DNA from: a bacterium
GTDB taxonomy: Bacteria > Zhuqueibacterota > QNDG01 > JAFGCO01
Direction of reading: 5' to 3'
Assembly: GCA_016932575.1 (NCBI GenBank)
Contig: JAFGCO010000048.1
Location: forward strand, 1 to 64,000
Length of the DNA: 64,000 nucleotides
The notes below the pieces were generated by a model. That model had not been told where the DNA came from. It searched no databases and was given only the letters and a program-made list of their open reading frames with translations. Below are positions 26,737 to 34,645 of the stretch, piece by piece; position 1 is the first letter of the stretch, and every line of letters begins with the position of its first letter. The translations under genes and the position numbers were made by a program.

Positions 26737-28500
26737 TTAATACAATCCCTTAACTTTACCTGTTTCAACATCAACATCGATACGACGGAATGCGGGATTG
26801 GATCCTGTTCCGGGCATTAGACTGATATTTCCGGCAACCACAACAATAAACCCGGCACCATTGTACAATAGAATATCACGAACATGCAGTTTCCATCCTT
26901 TTGGAACACCCTTTGATCCGGCGGTGTCTGACAATGACAAATGGGTTTTTACGACACATGTGCTTAATTTAGAAAAATTTTCGTCATTTTCAATTTTTTT
27001 TGCTTTTTTGTTCGCTTCCAGGCTGTATTCAACACCATCCGCACCGTATACATATTTGGCCAGGCGTTCAATCCGCTCTCGCAAAGGCAGGCCGTTTTCA
27101 TACAGGAATTTGAAATTCTGCTTTTCTTTACACGCATCCATAACGGCTTCGGTCAATTCAAGCGCACCTTCACCGCCCTTTGCCCAGTGCTCGGATGCGG
27201 CGACCCGTGCACCCGCAGCTTCGGCAATTCGCCGGATAGCGGCGATTTCATTTTTGGTATCAGTGGTGAATGTATTGATGCAGACCACCGGATTGATTCC
27301 TGCCTTTTTAACCGTATTAATGTGGTGAATCAGATTTTCGCATCCTTTTTCCACCCAGCCTATATTCTCCTTCAGATATTCCTCGGGCATGGGCTTCCCG
27401 GGCACGGGCACCGGGGCCCCTCCATGGCACTTCAAAGCCCGAACTGTGGCCACTATAACGGCTGCATTGGGTTTCAGGCCGCTCATGCGGCATTTGATAT
27501 TCCAGAATTTTTCAAAACCGATATCTGCTCCAAAGCCGGATTCTGTAATATGGTAATCGCTCAGTTTTAATCCGATCCGGTCCGTGATAATGGAGGATTG
27601 ACCGATCGCGATGTTGGCAAAAGGGCCCGCATGAACAAAAACAGGCTGTCCCTCGATGGTTTGCATCAGTGACGGATTCAATGCATCCAGCATCCAGGCA
27701 GTCATGGCGCCGTCCACTTCAAGATCGGCTGTGGTGACCGGATTATTTTTTTTATCGTAAGCAACGATGATCTTCGCCATGCGTTCCCGCATATCCTTTA
27801 AATCGTTGGCTACCGCCAGGATGGCCATGACTTCGGAGGATACAGCGATACCAAAGCTGCTTTCCATCGTATAACCATTCATTCTTCCGCCCAGACCGAT
27901 GACAATATTACGCAAGGATTGTGCGCAAAAATCAATCACCCAGCCCATTTCCACTCTTGAAGGATCGATGTCCAGTCTTTTCAATCCGATCTTGGCCAGG
28001 CGGTCGTCGTCATAGTTTCTTTCATGCTGCATGCGCGCGGTCAGTGCGACCATGGCCAGATTGTGTGCGTTCATGACTGCATTGATGTCGCCGGTCAGAC
28101 CCAGAGAAAACGGGGTCAGGGGGATGCATTGCGAAAGTCCTCCTCCGGCCGCCGATCCTTTAATGTTCATGGTGGGTCCGCCCGAAGGCTGCCGGATGGC
28201 GGCCGTGGCTTTCATGCCTTTTTTGCCAAATCCCTGCAGCAATCCGATGGTGGTGGTGGATTTTCCTTCTCCCAGCGGTGTGGGGGTGATGGCTGTGACA
28301 TTGATATATTTGCCGTTCGGCTTGTCTTGCAATCTGTCCAGAATTTTTTTATAATCAACTTTGGCCACATAATGACCATGGGGCAATAATTCCTCTTCAG
28401 CCATTCCCAGCTCGTCACGAAGCTGGTATACGGTTTTCATGGTTTTTTCAGCCTCTTCCGCGATTTCCCAGTCGGCGTGCTTTATCGGATCTAAATTCAA
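26737..28500 (-). CDS. fhs: Formate-tetrahydrofolate ligase
   Basis: 587 residues from a TTG at 28500, chosen because AGGAGT lies 5-6 nt upstream and the product then starts where the family starts ([10 protein letters not shown]...LGM). The frame is open further upstream, but that part overlaps the promoter. P-loop [11 protein letters not shown] near 73, then [30 protein letters not shown], and [10 protein letters not shown]. The enzyme makes 10-formyl-THF from formate, THF and ATP, or the reverse to yield ATP. First gene of the one-carbon block. Confidence 0.96.
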   Translation of the reverse strand: MNLDPIKHADWEIAEEAEKTMKTVYQLRDELGMAEEELLPHGHYVAKVDYKKILDRLQDKPNGKYINVTAITPTPLGEGKSTTTIGLLQGFGKKGMKATAAIRQPSGGPTMNIKGSAAGGGLSQCIPLTPFSLGLTGDINAVMNAHNLAMVALTARMQHERNYDDDRLAKIGLKRLDIDPSRVEMGWVIDFCAQSLRNIVIGLGGRMNGYTMESSFGIAVSSEVMAILAVANDLKDMRERMAKIIVAYDKKNNPVTTADLEVDGAMTAWMLDALNPSLMQTIEGQPVFVHAGPFANIAIGQSSIITDRIGLKLSDYHITESGFGADIGFEKFWNIKCRMSGLKPNAAVIVATVRALKCHGGAPVPVPGKPMPEEYLKENIGWVEKGCENLIHHINTVKKAGINPVVCINTFTTDTKNEIAAIRRIAEAAGARVAASEHWAKGGEGALELTEAVMDACKEKQNFKFLYENGLPLRERIERLAKYVYGADGVEYSLEANKKAKKIENDENFSKLSTCVVKTHLSLSDTAGSKGVPKGWKLHVRDILLYNGAGFIVVVAGNISLMPGTGSNPAFRRIDVDVETGKVKGLY

Positions 28501-28602
28501 TTTTGACTCCTGTTGAATAGATTGATGTTTTTCTTGAACTTTGGAAAATTTAATCGAAAAACAGACAGACGCTCCGGTTTTGATTGATCCATATTCTTCC
28601 AT

Positions 28603-28631
28603 AGTATACTGATTCAAATTGTAAAAGTCAA
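28603..28631 (-). promoter_or_regulatory. Promoter of the fhs-led one-carbon operon
   Basis: Minus-strand TTGACT (28631-28626) and TATACT (28608-28603), 17-bp spacer, near-consensus. The leader to the TTG start would be about 100 nt. Confidence 0.65.
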
Positions 28632-28678
28632 TAAATAATCACATCACAGCATATTAAATTTTATTCATAAATTTCATA

Positions 28679-28707
28679 TTGACATTCCATGTAAAACTTT
28701 ATACACT
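28679..28707 (+). promoter_or_regulatory. Putative promoter of the esterase gene
   Basis: TTGACA (28679-28684), 17 bp, TACACT (28702-28707). The ATG is at 28714, so a transcript would begin at or next to the start codon. Confidence 0.45.
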
Positions 28708-28713
28708 GTTTTT

Positions 28714-29862
28714 ATGTCAGGACTAACAATCCGGTTTTTCATGATATTTTTTATTGGTATGTCCGTTTCAGGTCAGATTGATCCCGAACTTGACGCGCGG
28801 CTCGAACGGCGATCTCACACTTATGAAGAACTGACGCTGCCGTATCGTCTGTTTGTTCCGGATCATTATCATTCCTTTGTACAATATCCGCTGCTGGTGT
28901 TTTTACACGGCGCCAGGTGGAGTGGTTCAGATAATGCTGCTCAGCTGGATAATGCATTTGCTGTTTATTGGGTTCAGGACAGTATTCAAACGCAATATCC
29001 CAGTTTTATTGTTTATCCCCAATGCTCCCTTGGCAGTTCATGGGAATCGGTTTCAGGGGTGGTTCCCTTGTTTCCCCCCGATCCGGAACAGGAAACCGTT
29101 CACGATCTGCTGGATTCGTTAATCCGTGAATTTTCCATCGACATGAGCCGAATCTATATAGCGGGTAAGTCTATGGGGGGCCATGGCGCATATGGCATGC
29201 TTTCCCGGTATCCACAGGATTTCGCAGCAGCAGTCATCGTAGCGGGGAATTATGTTTATCGGGATATCTCCGAGATTTTACATATCCCGATGTGGCTTTT
29301 GCATGCCAGACAGGACAATGTCATCTCTATCGAGCAATCCCGGCATGTTGTAAATGAACTGGAGACGCTGGGAAAAAATTTTGTTTATACTCACTGTAAT
29401 TTCCATTTGGATTCGTGCGAACCGCTTCCGAAGGGAGCTATCGATCAGGCCATCGGAAACGGTGCCCGTTTTTTCTTTTCCGAGTTTGATACCTCGGGAC
29501 ACCAGGTCGAACCCAAAGTTGTCCGCACCTATGGATTGTATCAGTGGGTATTTTCTCAACAGAAGCAATCCGCGCATGTTACCGCTGTGCCTTCCCCTGA
29601 ATTATCTCTCCTGAAGATGAATTATCCCAATCCGTTTAATGCCAAAACAAGAATCTGTTACCAACTGTTCGAACGGAGCAGGATCAGTCTGATCATTTTC
29701 AACAGCAGAGGAATCGAAATCTGCCCGTTGCTGGATGAAACCCAGGAACCGGGAGAGCATTGGATCCTGTTCGACGGGAGCCGTCTGCCTTCAGGAATTT
29801 ATGTGGCTGAATTGAAAGCAGGGGGGAAGGTTTGGAGGATGAAGATGGCGCTGGTCAAATGA
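28714..29862 (+). CDS. Secreted alpha/beta-hydrolase (esterase/PHB-depolymerase-like) with C-terminal sorting domain
   Basis: 382 residues. Signal peptide about 1-20 (IRFFMIFFIGMSVSG). Catalytic domain about 35-275: oxyanion-hole region FLHGARWSG, nucleophile elbow GKSMGGHG with Ser about 153, acidic residue in HARQDNVIS, and a His in FDTSGHQVEP. The last 85 residues begin LLKMNYPNPFNAKTRICY and end SGIYVAELKAGG...MALVK, the FlgD-like/T9SS-type C-terminal sorting domain of FCB bacteria, so it is probably exported and surface-bound. No Shine-Dalgarno before the ATG. Substrate unknown; carbohydrate or polyester esters are typical for relatives. Confidence 0.87.
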   Translation: MSGLTIRFFMIFFIGMSVSGQIDPELDARLERRSHTYEELTLPYRLFVPDHYHSFVQYPLLVFLHGARWSGSDNAAQLDNAFAVYWVQDSIQTQYPSFIVYPQCSLGSSWESVSGVVPLFPPDPEQETVHDLLDSLIREFSIDMSRIYIAGKSMGGHGAYGMLSRYPQDFAAAVIVAGNYVYRDISEILHIPMWLLHARQDNVISIEQSRHVVNELETLGKNFVYTHCNFHLDSCEPLPKGAIDQAIGNGARFFFSEFDTSGHQVEPKVVRTYGLYQWVFSQQKQSAHVTAVPSPELSLLKMNYPNPFNAKTRICYQLFERSRISLIIFNSRGIEICPLLDETQEPGEHWILFDGSRLPSGIYVAELKAGGKVWRMKMALVK

Positions 29863-29984
29863 GGAGTTGTCTGGAGTTCAAGTTCTTCATTATTCTTTTT
29901 CAATATAATCCTAAATAATATCAGCAAATTTAAGAAAAAGGAAAGCTAGCCTTCTCTGTTCATTGAATAGCGGATTGTCGGTTC

Positions 29985-30083
29985 AGAAGGTAACCTTTTT
30001 TATTTTCCGGGATCGGTTTTTTACAACTTACTAACCTAAGACTGATTTAAAAAAACTTTGTTTATATTAAAAGGTTACCTTCT
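29985..30083. repeat. 99-bp segment bounded by 15-bp perfect inverted repeats
   Basis: AGAAGGTAACCTTTT at 29985-29999 and its exact complement at 30069-30083. Each arm contains the near-palindrome AAGGTnACCTT. No target-site duplication is seen at the outer edges. It may be a small non-autonomous element or a pair of regulator sites upstream of the hsd promoter. Confidence 0.6.
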
Positions 30084-30163
30084 AAGAAAATTGTTAAAAC
30101 TCAAAAGATAATATAGTAAATACCATCCGTTTTACAGAAATCCAGTTACAACATAAAAAAGTC

Positions 30164-30192
30164 TTGACAAAACATTTCCATTATCGTATATT
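30164..30192 (+). promoter_or_regulatory. Promoter of the restriction-modification operon
   Basis: TTGACA (30164-30169), 17-bp spacer, TATATT (30187-30192): full -35 and 5 of 6 at -10. Confidence 0.7.
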
Positions 30193-30198
30193 TCACAA

Positions 30199-30240
30199 TG
30201 TTGAAACGGCTTTACTGTAATATAAAGGGTGTTCATTGAA
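30199..30240 (+). CDS. Short leader ORF ahead of the hsd operon
   Basis: Thirteen codons, MLKRLYCNIKGVH, starting exactly 7 nt after the -10 box, so it would be a leaderless start. Its TGA overlaps the TTG start of the next gene (TTGA), an arrangement that would couple their translation. Too short to judge by composition; coding status uncertain. Confidence 0.25.
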
Positions 30241-30811
30241 AGTTCAGTTAAAAAATATCGCATCACTTCAAATGGGTTACCCCTTTCGATCCCGGCTTAA
30301 ACACAGCCATGCAGGCTCAATTTCTGTGATTCAGATGAAGGATCTCACAGATATGAATGTGGTTGACTGTCATTCTCTGATCCGGGTTGATGTGGGGAGT
30401 TTAAAAACACACCATCTTGTAAAGCCCGGCGAATTAATCTTTCGTTCACGAGGAAAGATGGCCACGACCGCGTTATTAAACGTGGATCCAGGCGATGCTG
30501 TGGTGGCTGCTCCATTGATCAGGATTCAAATTAAAAACCGACAGATTTTACCTGAATATTTAAACTGGTACTTTTCACAATCAAATACACAAAACTGGTT
30601 CGCCGCGCGTCGCGAAGGCACGCATGGCGGGATGATCAATAAGCTGACACTTGAGCATTTTGAAGTGGAGATCCCTTCCATTAAAACCCAGAAAGAAATA
30701 CTGGAAATCAGCGAATTGTTGAAAAAAGAAAATAAATTGACAGAAGAATTACAGGTGAAACGGAATATCTATGTATCCACCCTGTTAATGCAACTGGCTC
30801 AGGGAGAATAA
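30236..30811 (+). CDS. Single-domain HsdS-like specificity protein
   Basis: 191 residues from a TTG with AAGGGTG upstream. It has one target-recognition domain: VQLKNIASLQMGYPFRS start, LVKPGELIFRSRGKMATTA, PEYLNWYFSQSNTQNW, GTHGGMINKLTLEHFEVEIP, then one helical conserved region (TQKEILEISELLKKENKLTEEL). Complete HsdS proteins have two such halves (about 390-450 residues); this one is half-size. It precedes hsdM by 5 nt and a full hsdS lies 2.5 kb downstream. It could dimerise to recognise a palindromic site, replace the full subunit, or regulate it. Not obviously a truncation, as its end is a normal helical region. Confidence 0.85.
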   Translation: MKVQLKNIASLQMGYPFRSRLKHSHAGSISVIQMKDLTDMNVVDCHSLIRVDVGSLKTHHLVKPGELIFRSRGKMATTALLNVDPGDAVVAAPLIRIQIKNRQILPEYLNWYFSQSNTQNWFAARREGTHGGMINKLTLEHFEVEIPSIKTQKEILEISELLKKENKLTEELQVKRNIYVSTLLMQLAQGE

Positions 30812-30816
30812 AAGCA

Positions 30817-32373
30817 ATGAGTGATAAAATTGAACAGAAGGATATTAACAATGCCGCATGGGCGGCCTGTGATACGTTTCGGGGCGTGGTCGATCCGGCG
30901 CAATATAAGGATTATATTCTGGTCATGCTCTTTTTAAAATATATTTCCGATATCTGGAAAGATCATTATGAATCCTATCGCGAACAGTATGGCGACGATG
31001 ATGTGCGGATTCGCCGCAAACTGGAGCGCGAACGTTTTGTGCTGCCCCTGATCAAGTTGAAAGATCCCCATAGCGGAAAAGAATTGGATTCTTTTTTGGC
31101 GGATTATTACAGCTTGTACGAACGGCGTAATGAAGCGAATATCGGCGAGCTGATCAATATTGTTTTAGAGCATGTGGAAAGCGCGAATAAAACAAAACTC
31201 GAAGGCGTTTTTCGGAATATCGATTTTAACAGCGAAGCCAATCTTGGGAAAACCAAAGACCGCAACCGGCGGTTAAAACTGCTTCTGGAGGATTTTCACA
31301 AACCCGAATTAGATATGCGGCCGAGCAGGGTGTCTGCCGATGTGATCGGGAATACCTATATTTTTCTGATTGAGCGTTTTGCTTCGGATGCCGGTAAAAA
31401 AGCGGGTGAATTCTACACACCCGAAATGGTTTCAAAACTGGTGGCTAAATTGGCTGGCCCGAAAACCGGTCATCGTATTTGCGATCCGGCATGCGGTTCA
31501 GGCGGTCTTCTCATCGAAGCGGCCCGTGAAGTGGGTGATAAAAATTACGCGTTGTTCGGTATGGAAGTGAACGGCAGTACCTGGGCGCTGGCAAGCATGA
31601 ACATGTTTCTGCATCAGGCGGACAGCGCGCGTATTGAATGGTGCAATACCTTGACCAGCCCGGCCCTGGTGGAACATGACCGGCTCATGAAGTTCAATAT
31701 CGTCGTGGCCAATCCCCCGTTTTCTCTGGATAAATGGGGCGCTGAAGAGGCGGAAAAAGATCCATACAACCGGTTCTGGCGCGGCATTCCGCCCAAAAGC
31801 AAGGGCGACTGGGCTTTTATCAGCCATATGGTGGAAGCGGCCTTTGAAAAAGAGGGCCGGGTGTCTGTGGTTGTGCCGCATGGGGTTCTGTTCCGGGGTG
31901 CTGCGGAGGGGCGCATCAGACGGAAGATGATTGAAGACAATTTGCTAGATGCTGTGGTCGGCCTGCCTGCCAACCTTTTTCCTACTACCAGTATTCCTGT
32001 GGCCATTCTGGTGTTTGACCGAAGGCGTGAAGAGGGTGGTTCAAAAGAAAATTGTAAAAATGTGTTCTTCATCGACGCCAGTCGGGAATTCATGCCGGGC
32101 AAGAATCAGAATATTTTATTGGATGAGCATATACAGAAAATTGTGAATACTTACAAAGCCCGGAAAGACGTAGACAAATATGCGCATGCGGCTTCGTTTG
32201 ATGAGATCAAGGAAAATGATTTTAATCTGAATGTTCCACGGTATGTGGATACGTTTGAGGAGGAAGAAGAAATTGATATCGATGAAGTGCAGAAAGAGAT
32301 CGATGCGCTGGAAAAGGAGCTGGTGGAAGTGAGGGAGAAGATGGCGGAGAAATTGAGGGGGATAAATAGATGA
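30817..32373 (+). CDS. hsdM: Type I restriction-modification DNA methyltransferase HsdM
   Basis: 518 residues. N-terminal helical HsdM_N region (about 8-140), then the N6-adenine methylase: AGEFYTPEMVSKLV, SAM-binding DPACGSGGLLIEA (about 222), catalytic NPPFSLDKWG (about 298), and HGVLFRG. The C-terminal tail is a charged coiled coil (EEEEEIDIDEVQKEI, then LEKELVEVREKMAEKL). It modifies host DNA and forms the core of the M2S/R2M2S complex. GGGAG precedes the start. Its stop overlaps the dinD start (ATGA). The last roughly 70 bp are repeated after dinD. Confidence 0.97.
   Translation: MSDKIEQKDINNAAWAACDTFRGVVDPAQYKDYILVMLFLKYISDIWKDHYESYREQYGDDDVRIRRKLERERFVLPLIKLKDPHSGKELDSFLADYYSLYERRNEANIGELINIVLEHVESANKTKLEGVFRNIDFNSEANLGKTKDRNRRLKLLLEDFHKPELDMRPSRVSADVIGNTYIFLIERFASDAGKKAGEFYTPEMVSKLVAKLAGPKTGHRICDPACGSGGLLIEAAREVGDKNYALFGMEVNGSTWALASMNMFLHQADSARIEWCNTLTSPALVEHDRLMKFNIVVANPPFSLDKWGAEEAEKDPYNRFWRGIPPKSKGDWAFISHMVEAAFEKEGRVSVVVPHGVLFRGAAEGRIRRKMIEDNLLDAVVGLPANLFPTTSIPVAILVFDRRREEGGSKENCKNVFFIDASREFMPGKNQNILLDEHIQKIVNTYKARKDVDKYAHAASFDEIKENDFNLNVPRYVDTFEEEEEIDIDEVQKEIDALEKELVEVREKMAEKLRGINR
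32287..32357 (+). repeat. Direct repeat copy 1 (3' end of hsdM)
   Basis: 71 bp starting GTGCAGAAAGAGATC, matching 33241-33311 with about four mismatches over the first 69 bp, three of them synonymous in the hsdM frame. It encodes the HsdM coiled-coil tail. Confidence 0.9.
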
Positions 32374-33236
32374 AAGAAAATGACATTGAACAAATGCATC
32401 ACAGAACTTTTGATAGCATGAAAGAGACCGATTCAGAAGGCAGAGAATATTGGACTGCCCGAAAATTGGCAAGAATTTTGGATTATTCGGAGTACAGACA
32501 CTTTCAACCTGTAATAAAAAAAGCCATCGAAGCCTGTAAAAACAGCGGACACGCAATCTTAGACCATTTCGAGGACTTCCTCGATATGGTCGAAATCGGT
32601 TCAGGAGCTAAACGGAAATTGAAAGATGTCAGACTTTCCCGTTACGCATGCTACCTCATCGTTCAGAACGGTGATCCGAACAAGCCTGTGATTGCCAACG
32701 GCCAGACCTATTTTGCCATGCAGACCCGGCGACAGGAACTGTCCGATGATGTCAGGTTTCAAAGTCTTCAGGAAAATGAAAAACGAATCTTCCTTCGCAA
32801 TGAACTGAAGGCGCACAACAAACAACTGGTTGAGGTTGCTCAGAAGGCGGGTGTTGAGACCGGTCTTGATTTTGCCATTTTTCAGAATCATGGATATAAA
32901 GGACTGTATGGCGGATTGGATGCCAAAGACATTCACAAACGCAAGGGATTAAAAAAGAGCCAGAAGATTCTGGATAATATGGGCAGCACTGAACTGGCCG
33001 CCAATCTGTTCCGTGCAACGCAGACCGAAGACAAACTGCGCAGGGAAAACATTCATGGAAAAATCAAAGCCAACAGAACCCATTTTGATGTGGGCAAAAA
33101 AGTTCGCCAGACAATCTCGGAATTGGGCGGCACCATGCCTGAAGATCTGCCGACGCCTGATGAGGATTTGAAGAAGTTGAAGAAAAGTACAAAAGAAGAT
33201 AAGGAGCAGTTGGGAGGTGGGAGTGAAAATACCTGA
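32370..33236 (+). CDS. dinD: DNA damage-inducible protein D (DinD) homologue
   Basis: 288 residues. It matches the DinD family: EYWTARKLARILDYSEYRHFQPVIKKA, GSGAKRKLKDVRLSRYACYLIVQNGDP, and PVIANGQTYFAMQTRRQEL. In E. coli dinD is LexA-controlled and its product inhibits RecA-driven strand exchange; homologues often sit within type I restriction loci. It starts with ATGA overlap on hsdM, so it is translated with it. It is flanked by two copies of the hsdM tail, which marks it as an insertion between hsdM and hsdS. No LexA box is apparent. Confidence 0.93.
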   Translation: MKENDIEQMHHRTFDSMKETDSEGREYWTARKLARILDYSEYRHFQPVIKKAIEACKNSGHAILDHFEDFLDMVEIGSGAKRKLKDVRLSRYACYLIVQNGDPNKPVIANGQTYFAMQTRRQELSDDVRFQSLQENEKRIFLRNELKAHNKQLVEVAQKAGVETGLDFAIFQNHGYKGLYGGLDAKDIHKRKGLKKSQKILDNMGSTELAANLFRATQTEDKLRRENIHGKIKANRTHFDVGKKVRQTISELGGTMPEDLPTPDEDLKKLKKSTKEDKEQLGGGSENT

Positions 33237-33240
33237 CGCG

Positions 33241-33327
33241 GTGCAGAAAGAGATCAATGCGTTGGAAAAGGAGCTGGTGGAAGTGAGGGAAAAGATGGCG
33301 GAGAAGTTGAACGGAATTTTAAAATGA
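33241..33327 (+). pseudogene. Orphan hsdM 3'-end remnant between dinD and hsdS (includes repeat copy 2)
   Basis: The frame GTG CAG AAA ... reads VQKEINALEKELVEVREK, then MAEKLNGILK, followed by TGA, and that stop overlaps the hsdS ATG (ATGA at 33324-33327). This is the same tail and the same coupling seen at the true hsdM/dinD junction. Most likely it is the original hsdM end, cut off from its gene when dinD entered. It may still be translated as a 28-residue coupling peptide. Confidence 0.8.
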
Positions 33328-34502
33328 AATTCATTGATAAAATACCTGATTCTTGGGAATTAAGAACCCTTAAAAGCCTTACAACAAAGGAAATTCAAAA
33401 TGGCTATTCTCCAAATTGCCCAGATAAACCAACGGGTAATTGGATTCTTAGTTTGGCAAATCTTACAGAAACTGGTTTTAATATTACTGGAGTCAAACCA
33501 GCTCCATTGAATGACACAAAAATTAATGAATTTTTACTTGAACCGGGTGATTTCCTTATTAGTAGATCAAATACAATTGATAAAGTAGGTAGAGTTATTC
33601 TTTTTCAAGGTGAAATACCAAATTGCTCCTATCCTGACTTATTAATGCGATTTCGCGTTAATGATGAAGATGTTACAAGAAAATATTTAGAAAATTATCT
33701 AAAAGGTATCGTAGCAAGAAAATATATTCAGAGTTGTGCCTCAGGAACAAGTGTTAGTATGGTCAAAATAAATAAAAGAACTGTTGAGAAAATCCCTGTT
33801 CTACTTCCCCCACTTCCCGAACAAAAAGCCATTGCTGAATTGCTTTCAACCTGGGATGAGGCGATTGAGAAAACGGAGCGGTTGATTGAGGCGAAGGAGA
33901 AGCGGTTTAAGTGGTTGGTGGATTATTTGATAATTGACAAATGTAAAAACCAAAAATGGGGAAAAATTAAATTGCATGAGATTGTAAAAGTTGTAAAAGG
34001 ACAACAATTAAATCGATCTGACCTGCTTGATAATGGAAAATATTATGCGTTAAACGGAGGTGTTGAACCATCTGGATATACCAATAATTGGAATACGCTT
34101 GAAAATACAATAACTATCAGTGAGGGCGGTAATTCATGTGGATATGTAAATTTTAACAGAGAAAAATTTTGGTCTGGAGGTCATTGTTATTCATTATTGA
34201 ATTTAAAATCCGATTTAAATAATGAGTTTCTATTCTATTATTTAAAATCCCAGGAAAGAAAGATTATGAATTTGAGAGTAGGTTCTGGTCTCCCAAATAT
34301 TCAAAGAAAAGATATTGAAAATTTAATTGTTATGAAACCTCGTATTGAAGAGCAAAAACAGATTGCAGAAATTTTAAATATAGCAATAATAGAAATTGAT
34401 ATTTTAAAACAAATGATGAAAAAATATAAAGAACAGAAACGTGGTTTAATGCAGAAATTGTTGACCGGGCAATGGCGGGTGAAATGTGACGACGTTCCGT
34501 AG
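33324..34502 (+). CDS. hsdS: Type I restriction-modification specificity subunit HsdS
   Basis: 392 residues with the usual two halves. TRD1 about 1-155 (VPDSW-like start IPDSWELRTLKSL, LEPGDFLISRSNT, GTSVSMVKINKRTVEKIPV), conserved helical region about 158-204 (PLPEQKAIAELLSTWDEAIE, EAKEKRFKWLV), TRD2 about 210-345 (GSGLPNIQRKDIENL), and second helical region to the end (EEQKQIAEIL, LMQKLLTGQWRVK). TRDs read the two halves of a split DNA target. The two TRDs are clearly AT-richer than the helical regions, the usual sign of domain exchange. Start coupled to the hsdM-tail remnant. Confidence 0.95.
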   Translation: MKFIDKIPDSWELRTLKSLTTKEIQNGYSPNCPDKPTGNWILSLANLTETGFNITGVKPAPLNDTKINEFLLEPGDFLISRSNTIDKVGRVILFQGEIPNCSYPDLLMRFRVNDEDVTRKYLENYLKGIVARKYIQSCASGTSVSMVKINKRTVEKIPVLLPPLPEQKAIAELLSTWDEAIEKTERLIEAKEKRFKWLVDYLIIDKCKNQKWGKIKLHEIVKVVKGQQLNRSDLLDNGKYYALNGGVEPSGYTNNWNTLENTITISEGGNSCGYVNFNREKFWSGGHCYSLLNLKSDLNNEFLFYYLKSQERKIMNLRVGSGLPNIQRKDIENLIVMKPRIEEQKQIAEILNIAIIEIDILKQMMKKYKEQKRGLMQKLLTGQWRVKCDDVP

Positions 34503-34616
34503 GGGCAGATCCATGTATCTGTCCCAAAAGAATGAAAGGGCAAACATGCGGGTTTGCCAAAACATCAGATCAACCGCACACCACCCCGGGGCAAACACGT
34601 GGGTTTGCCCGTACGA
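34500..34616. repeat. REP/BIME cluster A: three hairpin repeats
   Basis: Three short inverted repeats: 34502-34525 (GGGGCAGAT...ATCTGTCCC), 34538-34558 (GGGCAAAC...GGGTTTGCC) and 34588-34610 (GGGCAAAC...GTTTGCCC). The same three, in the same order and orientation, recur inside the following transposase gene. They are the likely substrates of that enzyme. Confidence 0.85.
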
Positions 34617-34645
34617 TTGAATAAAAATATTATTGTGGTTATTGC

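Larger units (their letters stand above)
29863..30235. other. AT-rich left border of the restriction-modification island
   Basis: 373 bp between the esterase and the first hsd gene. It holds a 99-bp segment with 15-bp terminal inverted repeats, a consensus-like promoter and a 13-codon leader ORF, each listed separately. No larger gene is visible. Confidence 0.6.

Noticed and set aside
21488-28500. Full Wood-Ljungdahl (acetyl-CoA) operon
   Set aside because: No CODH/ACS (acsA, acsB), corrinoid iron-sulfur protein (acsC, acsD) or cooC is in the window; only the methyl branch is shown.
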